From: Panicum virgatum
Taxonomy: Eukaryota > Streptophyta > Magnoliopsida > Poales > Poaceae
NCBI RefSeq assembly: GCF_016808335.1
Contig: NC_053138.1
Coordinates: 53,908,951 to 53,972,950 of the forward strand
Reading direction: 5' to 3'
Length of the DNA: 64,000 bases
Under the pieces are notes generated by a model, which saw only the letters and a list, made by a program, of their open reading frames with translations, had not been told where the DNA came from and did not search any database. The number at the start of each line of letters is the position of its first letter. Positions within the stretch are counted from its first letter, which is position 1. Of this stretch, positions 22,016 to 31,830 are shown one piece after another. The position numbers were made by a program, and so were the translations under genes.

Positions 22016-22852
22016 CTAATTGCACTGCTCTTGCTTGATCTCCTCAACTCCAATCTTGGTCCTCAACTCTGTGAGTCGAATGCGCCAAAGTGGTTTGGTG
22101 AGGATGTCCCTGATCTGTCGAGCTGTCTCGACATACTCGAGCCTGATCTGTCCACCATCGACGCAATCATGGATGAAGTGATACTTGGTGTCGATGTGCT
22201 TGCTCCGGTCGTGGTGGACAGGGTTCTTTGCTAAGGCGATGGCGGACTGGTTGTCCACCATCAGGACAGGTGTCCGAGCTTCTTCTCCGGTGAGCTCTGC
22301 CAGCAGCCACCCCAGCCAAACTCCTTGGCAACATGCCGCCGCCGCCGCAATGTACTCTGCCTCGCAAGTGCTCAGCGCAACAATCTTCTGTTTCATTGAT
22401 TGCCAGGAGATCGGGCACGCTCCAAGGAAGAAGAGCACACCAGTCGTGCTCCTTCGTCCATCAACATCGCCCGCCATGTCGCTGTCGCTGAACCCAATCA
22501 GCTCCAGCTCTCCTCTGCTCCTCCTTGGGTAGACGAGCCCGTAGTCGTGCGTCCCTGCCACATAGCGGAGCAGATGCTTGACCGCGGTGAGGTGATCCTC
22601 CCACGGCTCCGCCATGAACCGGCTCACGTACCCCACAGTGAACCCAATGTCCGGCCGCGTGTGCGTGAGGTAACGCAGTGCGCCGACGATGCTCCGGTAG
22701 CTCGTGGCGTCCACCATGGGGGCAGTGTTGTCCTTTGACAGCTTCACCTTCTCCTCCATGGGCGTCTGGCACGCCCTGCACTCGCCCAATCCGCTCCGCT
22801 CCAGCAGCTTCCTCGCGTAGGCGCTCTGGCAGAGCGTGATGGCGTGCTCCAC
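22016..22852 (-). pseudogene. Copia reverse transcriptase end and RNase H
   Basis: A 278-residue open stretch. It opens in the RT thumb/connection region (LCQSAYARKLLERSG, YRSIVGALRYLTHTRPDIGF). It then gives Copia RNase H with its acidic residues in GFSDSDMAGD, STCEAEYIAAA and VDNQSAIALAKNPVHHDRSK. RNase H would remove template RNA during cDNA synthesis. This domain is undamaged but is no longer joined in frame to the rest of pol. Confidence 0.9.
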
Positions 22853-23632
22853 CTCGGCATTGAGGTCTGCTCCACCTCAATGCCGAGGTAGTAGGTGAGC
22901 AGACCGAGGTCTGACATGCGGAACATCGACTTCATCTTCTCCTTGAACACGTTGATGTCCTGCTGCTCAGCTCCGGTGACGATGTCCCTTCGACCGCCGT
23001 GTGTAGAGGGCGTGCTCGGTGGCGCACTTGGTGAAGCCGAGCGACGCGAGGCTGGCATCGAGCTTGATGTTCCGCGCGCGCGGTGCCTGACGCAGCCCAT
23101 ATAGGGCCTTGCGCAGGCGGAGCACCCTGTGCTCCGCGCCAGCGATGACAAATCTCGGCGGCTGCTACACGTACACCTTCTCGGCGAGCTCTCCGTTGAG
23201 GAATGCCGATTTCACGTCCAGGTGATGGACCTTCCAGCACCTCACCGCCGCCAGCGCCAACAGCAAGCGCGCGGACTCCATGCACGGCACCGGCGCAAAG
23301 ACTTCCTCGAAGTCGATGCCCTCATGCTGCACGAATCCCTTGGCGACGAGCCGCGCCTTGTGCCGCTCCACCTCGCCGCGCTCGTTTCACTTCACCTTGA
23401 ACACCCACTTGAGCCCAATTGGCCGGTAACCGGCCGGCGGATCCACCAGCTCCCACGTGCGGTTCTCCTCCACCACCGCCATCTCCTCCAGCATTGCCGC
23501 CCGCCAGCGTGCCTCCTGTTCTGCTACGGCGAAGTTTGGTGGCTCCTCTGCGCTGCCCAGATGCAGCTCGAGGTCGTCCAACACATGGGCCGCCTGCCCG
23601 GGCGGACTCCCCATGCCAACGATGTCATCCAC
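22744..23632 (-). pseudogene. Copia reverse transcriptase, catalytic box deleted
   Basis: Pieces of RT in broken frames. 23387-23632 holds EENRTWELVDPPAGYRPIGL then KWVFKVK and a TGA at about 23387. 23165-23371 holds ARLVAKGFVQHEGIDFEEVF and HHLDVKSAFLNGEL (first catalytic Asp), then a stop at 23165. After a frame change, HALYTR (near 23000) runs within a few codons into TGAEQQDINVFKEKMKSMFR (about 22970). The roughly ten residues that should hold the catalytic YVDD box are missing. A local scramble repeats GCTCCACCTC and a CATTGAGG/CCTCAATG pair near 22847-22886. This copy cannot encode active RT. Confidence 0.88.
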
Positions 23633-23641
23633 CAGACGGAA

Positions 23642-25123
23642 TCAGAGTGGCTCGCCGAAGTAATCGGAGTCGATGTTCGAGGAGGCGCTCGGCGGAGGCG
23701 TGACAAAGAGAATCGGCGAAATGGTGCTCGTTGCAGCGGAGATCGGAGTCCCCTGCCCCGCTCTCGAGGGTGTCACCTGCGCCTCGCTCGAGGGTGTCAC
23801 CTGTGCCGCTCTCGAGGGTGTCCCCTGCGACTCGCTCGAGGGTGACCCCTGTGTCGCACTTGAGGATGTCCCCTGCGACTCGCTCGAGGGTGCTCCCTGT
23901 GCCGCTCTCAAGGGTGTCCCCTGCGACTCGCTCGAGGGTGCCCCATGTGTCGTACTCAAGGGTGTCCCCTGCAACTTGCTCGAGGGTGTTGCTTCCCCTT
24001 CGTAGTGAGCTAGCTCCCCCGTACCGGAGTACACCATGTACTCGATGGTGAAAGAGCTGCTCAGGCCGCCTGGCGTAACTTCCCCATCGCCGGACTCCCA
24101 GCCCCAGCACGCCGCCTCGTCGAAGACGACGTCGCGGGACACGACTACCTTGCTGCTGGCCGGGTCATAGAGCCGATAAGCCTTGCTCCCGCGCTCGTAC
24201 CCTAGGAACACCATGGGAGTGCTCCTATCTTCCAGCTTGGCGAGGTTGGGCTTCGTCTTCTTCACGTGCCCGACGCAGCGGAATGTCCTGAGGAAGGACA
24301 CGTCCGGCTTCCTCCCGTGCCAAGCCTCGAATGGCGTCGTGCCCTTCAGGCTCTTGGTGGGCACGCGGTTTAGGATGAACACCGCCACGCTCATCGCCTC
24401 GCCCCAGAACGCCGCCGGCATCTTCTTGGCCTTCAGCATGCTCCTAGCCATGCCGACCACCGTCTGATTCCTTCTCTCCATGACACATTTCTGCTGCGGC
24501 GAGTACGGCGCCGTGAGGTGGCGTTCAACGCCCTGTCCCGTACAGTAGAGGCCGAACTCGACCGAGGTGAACTCGCCGCCGCGATCCGTCCGCAGCACGC
24601 GTAGCTTCTTCCCCGTCTCCGTCTCCACCTGCGCCTGGAACTCCTTGATCACCGCTGGCGCCTCGTCCTTTCTCGACAGCAGGTGCAGCCACATGTAGCG
24701 GTTGCAGTCGTCCACCAGGAGCAGGAAATAGCACCGTCCGCCATGCGTTGCCAGCGTGATTGGCCCGCAGAGGTCGTCGTGGACGAGCTCGAGGATGTCG
24801 CCAGCACGGTAGCTCACCTTCTTGTGGAACGGCAGCCTCCTCTGCTTCCCAGCAAGGCAGCTGTCGCACAGCTCGCCGGCATGCTCGATCAGTGGCAGCC
24901 CTCGCACCATGCCTTGCCGCTCCATCCTGGCTAGAGCATCGAACCTCAAATGGCCGAAGCGCGCGTGCCAGCGCCACACCGCATCGTCGCACCTTGCCGC
25001 CAAGCACACCGGGCGCGCAATGCGCAGCGCCAAGATGTAGAGGCGATTCCTGCCGCACTCGACCTTGGCGAGCAGCTTCCGCTCGCGGTCCCTAATCCGG
25101 AGCACGCCGCCATCGATCAGCAC
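23642..25123 (-). pseudogene. Copia GAG-pre-integrase and integrase with octapeptide-repeat tail
   Basis: A 493-residue open frame. The N-terminal zinc region is WHARFGHLRFDALARM with CDSCLAGKQRR. The core carries the three acidic residues: D in LELVHDDLCGPI, D in LRTDRGGEF, E in CVMERRNQTVVGMARSML. Residues from about 375 on form a Ser/Thr/Pro/Gln-rich tail with about ten octapeptides related to GTPSSESQ and GTPSRAAQ, encoded by a 24-bp minisatellite. The frame is intact here, unlike gag and RT on either side. Confidence 0.9.
23763..23995. repeat. 24-bp coding minisatellite in Copia pol
   Basis: About ten head-to-tail copies of a 24-bp unit close to CTCGAGGGTGTCCCCTGCGA plus CTCG. Since 24 is a multiple of three, copy-number change keeps the reading frame, giving a variable octapeptide linker between integrase and reverse transcriptase. 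Confidence 0.9.
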
Positions 25124-25144
25124 CTGGCAGCCTCGCTTGTCGAG

Positions 25145-26263
25145 CTAGACAATGCTGATGATGTTGCTCCGGAGCTTGGGGATGTAGTACACATCCGTCA
25201 GCGCCTTGTGCTCGCCATTTTTGCACTGGAACACGACCGTGCCGCGCCCCTGGATGTCGACGCCGGAGTTGTCCCCGAACTTCATGGTGCCGACGACTCC
25301 GGTGTCGAGCTCGGAGAAGGCCGCGCGGTTCCCGGTCATGTGGCTTTTCACCGGTGTTGAGGTACCACATCTCCTCTACTTCCTCCTCTGCTCGCCTGAG
25401 GTTGACCCTCGCGCGGCTTGTCGAGCTCGACGCGCCCGCCGCGGTCCTCTGCCTCGGTGTTGATGGCGCAGACCTGCGCCATGAGCAGCGCAGGCTCTTC
25501 CTCGTCATCCTGGGTGAGGTGCGCCCGCTCCTGGCGCCGCGGCTCCTTGCAGTCGCGGGCCCAGTGCCCGATCTTGTAGCAATTGCGGCAACGATCCTTG
25601 TCGGCGGCACGATCTCCGCCGTCCTTGCCGGCGCCCTCCGCCTTCCGCCGGCATGACCTGCCCCTGCTTCCTCTCATGCAGGCGCGTTGCCCACTGCTCC
25701 TCCATGAGCAGTAGCTGGCCGCCAGCAGTCGTGCGGGCGGGGACCTCCGCGCGGTCCTCGACCGCCTTGAGCCGCCCGGTGACATCCTCGATCGAGAGCG
25801 TGCTCATGTCGAGCAGTGTCTCGATTGAGAGCGCAATCTGCGGGAACCGGGGCGGCACGACCCGCAGGTACTTGGCCACCGCTTCCTCCTCTCCGATGTC
25901 GACGCCAACCTGCGCTAGCTGGCTTACCAGTGAGGTGAGCCGCAGTGCGAAGTCCTCGATGGCCTCTCCATCGTGGAACGCGATCGCCTCGTACTCCCGC
26001 CTGAGCTGCTGCGCCTTCGCCTTGAGCACATGGTCGCCGCCCAGCCGCATCGTCTCCAGGCTTTCCCACGCCTCCTTGGCGGAGTCCTTGGCGCCGAGCG
26101 GGACGACGTACTCTGCCGGCACGGATTTGAGGATGGCCTCCATGGCCGACTGGTCGTCTTCTTCGTCAGCGGTGCCCACGGTCACCGCCGTCCACAGGCG
26201 CCTCGCCTTGAGCATCACCTTCATCAGCACCACCCACTCGGCATAGTTCGTGCGAGTGAACAT
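25145..26263 (-). pseudogene. Copia gag with zinc knuckle and protease remnant, frameshifted
   Basis: 25505-26263 (252 residues) is a Copia gag (RTNYAEWVVLMKVMLKARRL, KEAWESLETMRLGGDHVLKA, DFALRLTSLVSQLAQVGVDI). Before its zinc knuckle the frame slips. The neighbouring frame 25348-25785 carries a perfect CCHC knuckle, CRNCYKIGHWARDC. A further frame (25145-25351) holds FSELDTGVVGTMKFGDNSGV and ALTDVYYIPKLRSNIIS, the region next to protease/GAG-pre-integrase. The protease active-site triplet is not visible, so part of it may be lost near 25350-25380. The true gag start may lie a little upstream, near 26380. Confidence 0.85.
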
Positions 26264-26400
26264 GGGGTACTACGCGTTGCCGGCGTCCCGCACTGTCTTC
26301 TTCATGACATACGTCGTCTGGCGCCCACGGCCACGCTCCTGAGAACGCCCGCGCCCATGCTCACGATTCAGGGAAGTCATGGCCACCAAGCTCGAACACT

Positions 26401-26417
26401 CAAGCTCTGATATCACT
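26401..26417 (-). other. Copia primer-binding site
   Basis: Minus strand just inside the 5' LTR: AAGTGATATCAGAGCTTG. It matches the initiator-tRNA-Met-type TGGTATCAGAGC with one change (GGT to GAT). Confidence 0.8.
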
Positions 26418-26791
26418 TGTTGGCACTTCCTCACACACACACAATACCCTCTTGCTTGCAGCTGGAGGAAGAAGATGAGAGGAAGAAGAATGACTCAGGA
26501 AGAGCACACGAAGTGGAGCTGCTTAAGACTTTGAGCTGCAGCTGCTCTCCTCTTTATAGACACACCGGTCAAGGTGAGAATTTACAAGGCATGGCTCTAC
26601 AATACAATGCAGCCATGACTATTACATGTACAGCCATCTACTGCTACTATGCTGCAACTTGCAGCAGTTACTATGCACAACAGTCCTTTGCCGCCCAAGA
26701 GTAAATGGCAGGCTTGACTGAGTACAAGCTAGTGCTACTACTACTACTAGGCATGGAAAAAACAAGCATGAGCATGGGTAATTATCTATCA
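26418..26791 (-). repeat. Copia 5' LTR
   Basis: Partner of 21635-22006. The minus strand starts TGATAGATAATTACCC and ends GTGCCAACA. It has the same TATA-like box (CTATAAAGAGGAG) near 26544-26556, which would start the element transcript. Confidence 0.93.
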
Positions 26792-28100
26792 GAGTAGAAG
26801 TGACAATTTTGACAAGCATCATCCATCCACGGAGCATGAAAATAGAATGACTTTAACAGGGTATTTATGTAGAAGTGGCCATTTCGACAAGAGGGAGAGG
26901 GGGGGTGATTTTCTAATTTATTGAACTCGAATTCTAAAATTAAATTTGATTTTTTTTTGTTGGGCTCTATTTCTTTTTATCCCAGTAAATAGAACTTGAG
27001 TAAGCTTATTGCCTTACGTTTACCAGTTACAGGGGGGGAAACCAGGAAGGTAAGGCTACCTTTTAAATTTAAGTTAAGCCAAATGTCCAGACTTTTCAAT
27101 CACAATACTTGCTTATTCTTGCTTACAAAACTATTTAGTGATACCTTTGTGCTTCTGCGTTGGATAAAATAGCATGCAAAGCCCATCACCAGAAAGAGGA
27201 ATCTTTGAAATCATTCAAATGTACTGCAGTTTTATCTGGACGGAACTGTTCTTTCTAAGAGATGCTGGCAGAAGACTTTTTAAGTAAACTGGGTTGCTAG
27301 AATTTCTTATTTCTTCCAAACGACAGTGCAATAAAAAAGAGTACTTATGTTTACAGGTTCCTAAAGTCCGAACAAAAAAGATAAGCACACGACCATAGGT
27401 TTTGGAAATAAGTACCTCATAGATTACCAACTATGATTTGTTGTGTTATAAGGATCCTAATAAGCTTTCCTCTGTAGAAGCTATTTCTAAGAAAAGGATA
27501 AATATAGTGTTACATTCAGCCTGGTTCAGAAATATTCACAAAGATCTCATCATTTTTGTAAAATTTCTTAGCTACTTTAAAATATCGATTATTAAATTGC
27601 ATACATATAACATATAGTCCCGCCGAAAGAGCGCAGTGAAATATATATATGGGAGCAACAGAGGCGAAATCGCAGATTTTCTGAAGACGAATAAGCACAC
27701 ATCATAATTTTCTCTGCACCAATCAATAATCCGGTTTAAGTCGAGCTGATTTGAAGACAGGAACCTTAAGGATCCATGCAAAACCTTTCTCTGCTGCTTG
27801 CAGGATCTGGGGAACTCATGAAGAGAAAACCATATATAATCTGGGGAACTCATGAGGAGAAAACCATACCTTGTGTGTAGCTTCAACTTCAAGCCATAGC
27901 CATGATGGTAATGATGGAAGGATGAGATAGCACCAGCGTTGAATGGTGTTCGTTGAGGAGGAGGATATGAAATGGGTGTGAGTTTGCGGTGGAAGAATAG
28001 GCGGAAGGAGCAGGCAAGCCATGTAAGTCGGTCAACGCCTGAGGGCTAGAGCCGACCTTCCGCCCAATTGCTCGGATAAGCCTAGGAAAAACAAGGTCTT
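26792..28100. other. Intergenic, AT-rich
   Basis: No convincing gene. Small features: 26820-26862 resembles 21588-21623 on the other side of the Copia element (ATCCACGG, GAAAATAGAATGA). A direct repeat of about 35 bp lies at 27807-27874 (ATCTGGGGAACTCATGA, then GAGAAAACCATA, twice). Short open frames at 27572-27892 are not protein-like. Confidence 0.5.
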
Positions 28101-28104
28101 AACT

Positions 28105-28260
28105 ACAGTGCTTGTTTAGCTGAACTGTCACATTCGTTGCCCGGTCGTCAAGCCTGACATTTGATGAAGGTTGTTGGCAATTCCCCATCACCACCTGCTG
28201 AATCTTCTCCAACAGATTTACGGTGGGAAGCTGGTGTTCTGGGTCAACCAGCTGCAGCTA
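28105..28260 (-). pseudogene. Exon-like fragment of unknown gene
   Basis: The minus strand shows a good acceptor (AGCTGCAG) near 28255, then an open stretch (LEKIQQVVMGNCQQPSSNVR, LDDRATNVTVQLNKHCS) ending in TAG near 28105. I do not recognise it. It lies just downstream of the duplicated guanylate kinase exon at 28313-28389, so the two could be exons of one chimeric transcript. Confidence 0.35.
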
Positions 28261-28284
28261 GCTATGACATGAGTTATGCAAGCA

Positions 28285-28510
28285 TACAAATGAAACGGTA
28301 AAGAGCAATACCAAGTCTGAATTTGGTTTGTCCAGAATTTTAACGATAATGGATGACTTGGAGTCATCATCTGACCTTCCGATAACATACTGCAAAAGCA
28401 AGGGAAACCTTGTTAAGGTTCAGCTGGTTCATAGTACTCCATGATAAGATAAATGCAAACAGACAAGACAAAACTGCACAAGCTATATCAATTTTTATGC
28501 ATATTTCCTA
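28285..28510 (-). pseudogene. Duplicated guanylate kinase exon with flanking intron
   Basis: Closely matches 33565-33780 in the guanylate kinase gene, covering exon 3 (33588-33664), both splice sites and about 110 bases of intron. The minus strand encodes [20 protein letters not shown] as in the real gene, then diverges (PNSDL instead of LTQTW). The acceptor TTTTGCAG and donor GTATTG are kept. It is a partial copy about 5.3 kb from its source, on the same strand. Confidence 0.88.
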
Positions 28511-29083
28511 ATTTTCACTTGTCTTAGAACAGTCTCAACGGAAAATTCTATGGGTATTAAATTTCATACCACATTAGCAAAATTGCTATTCGCTGACTTG
28601 ATGAAGTCATTATGAGAAAAGAGAAGAGAGTAGTTTCATCACATGAGAGAGATATTTTATCCACATGACCCGCAGCAGATACAGTTATCAAGTCTTCAGT
28701 GTACTGAGACTGTCCTTAGACATGAACTCTCAGATTTCTTAAAAAATACCTCTACATATATGAATAAAGATGGAGGAGATATGAAAATATAGAGGGAGGA
28801 AGAGATACGCAGCAGCTTGGCTGCTAGCATTTTGAGACGAAGGGTCGAAACAACTTAATTAAGAGAGAGAGAGATATATGAATATACAAAAATATATTTG
28901 AAGTCTCAACTCATGAACTCATGACCCAAGTTACATGATAGTCGTATTCTAAACTCAGACAAAAACCATACCCTCACATTACTTTTCTGCCAAAAAAATT
29001 AAATAAGATTCACCGCTCTGCCGTTGAAACCTATATATTGGGAGCTCATTGATGTCAAGTCGCCAAAGTTTCCCAAGCATTTA

Positions 29084-29182
29084 CCCAGCACGACGGATGA
29101 GACGGCACAGGAACTTAACAGCACGGCCGCTCGTGCAGTGCAGGATCTCACATCCCTCCCTGAGCGCAACCTGCTCCGGCAC
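29084..29182 (-). pseudogene. Possible exon of unknown gene
   Basis: Minus strand: acceptor GATAGGTGCAG, then an open stretch (VPEQVALREGCEILHCTSGR, AVKFLCRLIRRAG) and a GTAAAT donor-like end. Not recognised. It may belong with the exon-like pieces at 28105-28389. Confidence 0.3.
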
Positions 29183-29350
29183 GCCTGCACCTATCGTTAA
29201 GGACCATTAAGTCATTAACCTCTGCTGCCTGATGGAATTTACGGCATGGAACTGACAAGGTGCAGTGCGTGGCATTTATCTGGACGGGTAAATTACGTGT
29301 GGGATAAAAATATTTTTTTTCTTGTCCTCGTCTCAAGAATCTACAAGCTC

Positions 29351-29795
29351 TCTGTTTCCAAATAATTGTCCTCCTTGGCTTCTACTGCTTAAACTTTCAC
29401 TATATTTTTGTTCACAGTTTTACATAGGAATTGTCCCACCTGACTTATATCTGTGTTGGAGAAATTAATCTGCGAGTTCTTGGAGATTGGAATGTCCAAT
29501 TCCGACCTGAACTTTTAGCAAAAACAAATTTGATTCCTGTGACCTCCTGTACACAGTTACACTATGGAGTACTACACCCATTTGATCGTGCCGGTGTCCG
29601 AATTGTTTACATTTCACACACACACACAAAAATAAAGTTAGCAGTACTACACCCATTTTCAAGTGACACATTTGCTATCCAGACTCTTAACTCAACAGTT
29701 AAAACATTTAGTGAAGCCATACATATGGTATTTGTGAAAAATCAGTGGACAATTTTTAAATAGAAAAGTTGGCTGCGATGATTATTTGGAAACCT
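29351..29795. mobile_element. Possible small inverted-repeat element
   Basis: TGTTTCCAAATAAT at the left faces ATTATTTGGAAAC at the right (29784-29796 area), an inverted repeat about 440 bp apart. The content between is AT-rich with a CA run (29617-29627). It is MITE-like in size, but no clear target duplication was seen. Confidence 0.35.
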
Positions 29796-29799
29796 GTAT

Positions 29800-31830
29800 G
29801 CTAACTAGACGGGTTCAGTCATCAGATAAGACGGTGGCAAACTGCTCCTTTGCTCTACCATCTCCATCAACTATCTGAATTTTCTTGGATTCCTCTTACT
29901 TTCACCCATCCATTTCAGCGAGAAAACCTGCATGCCAGGTTCTTTTCAGCAGATGAATCAACCAGTTGGGAGACACCTCCTTTGTACCATCCCTATCTCG
30001 GAATTTAACCAGGTTGAAAATCCTGGCATGACAAGTCCATTTCAGCGGGCCAATCAGATGGGAAACTTGCAGCCTCTGTCACCATGTAGCCAGCTGCACT
30101 TCCAAACCTCTGAAACTTCTTAACTCCTCACAGTATGAAGGATGGTCAGTTATACTAATGCATGTCTGAAACTCTGAATCAAGTCAGACATTATTGAAAA
30201 CAGGTGCACAGAAAGATTTGGGGTTTGCAGGTAGCTTTCCAGCTGCTCTAGTGTGTTTCCCAGCCCAGAAACATGTATAGACCATTGACTTAGAGATGAA
30301 AGAAGCAGTGTTGTCCAGATTAGATCACTGAGTTTTCACTTTTCAGCAATGTATGGTGTCATAATCTAGATCTAGTTTTCATGCTTGGCATCTGTCTTTG
30401 TCCATGAACAAGCCTGGCCTCTGTTGGATTTGAACACCGAAAAGGAGCTCAGCATGGTTTTATAGATTGGATTTGGATTCAGAGCAAGCCATGTTGTAAA
30501 GATCTGGGTAAGCCTAAAACAGATGGCTCGGTTTGGTGGAAGGTACGATCCAGGTTCTTTTCCTCTTGGGATAATACCCGTGTGCCCCTTTTCTTTTAAA
30601 CAGCTCTTCCTAGTATCCTACCTGTTCTTGGCTTCTTGCACTTCTTTTGGCTAATCATGTGTATTTACTTTTGAGACTTCCACTAAAGGAAACCATCCTA
30701 ACAGGAACTACCTCTAGAACAGGATAGCTACTAATGCCGACCAACGAAAAGTCCATTCAGTCCATTATTAAATCTTTGCATTGTATCATGGTCATCTACC
30801 AATCAAATGAAAGATATCAAAGTTTTAGTCACCCTTTTGCCAGATGGTTAAAGCGACCAACAGCACTCCCTGCGTTTGCAAAAGCTTGTGGTCTGTTTGT
30901 TCTGTACCTGCAGATGGAGTGTTATTCTTCATAAGATGTGATCTGAAAGCAAATAGTATCCATATGCAGTGATTGGGGTGTCGAGGATGGTATCATCTCT
31001 GAGCCTACCTTGCTCGTAGTTGAAGCCCCCATCACCTGCACAGTGGCATGCAAAGCCTTTGTGCTCAGGGTATCTGAAAATCAGGAGGAAACACACAGGG
31101 AAATACAATCACAAGAATCTCGAAGGAAAACAAGGGTAAAACTTCCTCTACAATTTTTGCAGTATCAGGTCCAGGTGCTTGGATTGCTCCGGATATTCTT
31201 AGGATTTAGTTCGAGGATATGGATATGGATCCACACACTCGATCCAAACGAACCTGAATATATAATATATGTTATCTTTTCAACTGCAGAATCCAGTCAT
31301 GAAATTGCATCCCGAATCATCTGTAGCTGCAATACGTAACCGGCAAAACATATCCAAATTAAGTGGTGTCAAATCTGTATCAACTGCAATATCCTCTGAA
31401 CACAACATTCAGAAGAGTCAAGACTCAAGAGAAGAGAAGCAGAACATAATGCAGCCAAGAAAAAAAAGCACAAAACAAACAAGCAATTGGATCAAAGGGT
31501 GTTTAAGACAACAGAAATTCTTCGCCATTGACTGTGAGAAGGTAATTAGATAGGCTTGCATAATTCTCATTGTTTGATGAACAAACATCTCTCAACAGCA
31601 GTAAAGTACACAATCCCTCAAAAAATAAGGTACAATCCTTCACTATGATTTTGCCTCATTCTGGCACAAATGAATAACAAATGGAAATAAATTCCATGTT
31701 TGTTTCCTTTTTGTCCTAACTAAGGTGTTTCTGAAGCTTTCATTCGTGCGGATTGATCTAAAATTCATGTCAGCACTTCTGCAGTCTTGGAAGAATGCTT
31801 TGGGTCATCTAAAACACCCATATAAGCTTG
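29800..31830. other. Intergenic downstream of guanylate kinase
   Basis: AT-rich DNA with no gene I can support. Open frames (29932-30123, 31010-31339, 31269-31553) are short and not protein-like. The right end probably contains the kinase 3' untranslated region (minus strand); no unique poly(A) signal stands out. Confidence 0.5.

Larger units (their letters stand above)
21635..26791 (-). mobile_element. Ty1/Copia LTR retrotransposon, full length, defective
   Basis: 5157-bp minus-strand element. LTRs of about 373 bp (26418-26791 as 5', 21635-22006 as 3') are flanked by a perfect GAGTA duplication (21630-21634, 26792-26796). The minus-strand order gag, integrase, reverse transcriptase, RNase H is the Copia order. 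A primer-binding site (TGATATCAGAGCTTGAG) lies just inside the 5' LTR and a polypurine tract (AGGGGAAGAAT) just inside the 3' LTR. Coding parts are damaged: a frameshift after gag, in-frame stops, and a small deletion covering the RT catalytic motif. It sits between the NLR and its upstream DNA. Confidence 0.95.

Noticed and set aside
23760..24000. CRISPR-like or satellite array
   Set aside because: The 24-bp units are contiguous without spacers and in frame within Copia pol; this is a coding minisatellite in a plant genome.
30734..31553. Possible small genes between 30.7 and 31.6 kb
   Set aside because: Frames are short, AT-rich and show no domain, start context or splice pattern that I could support.
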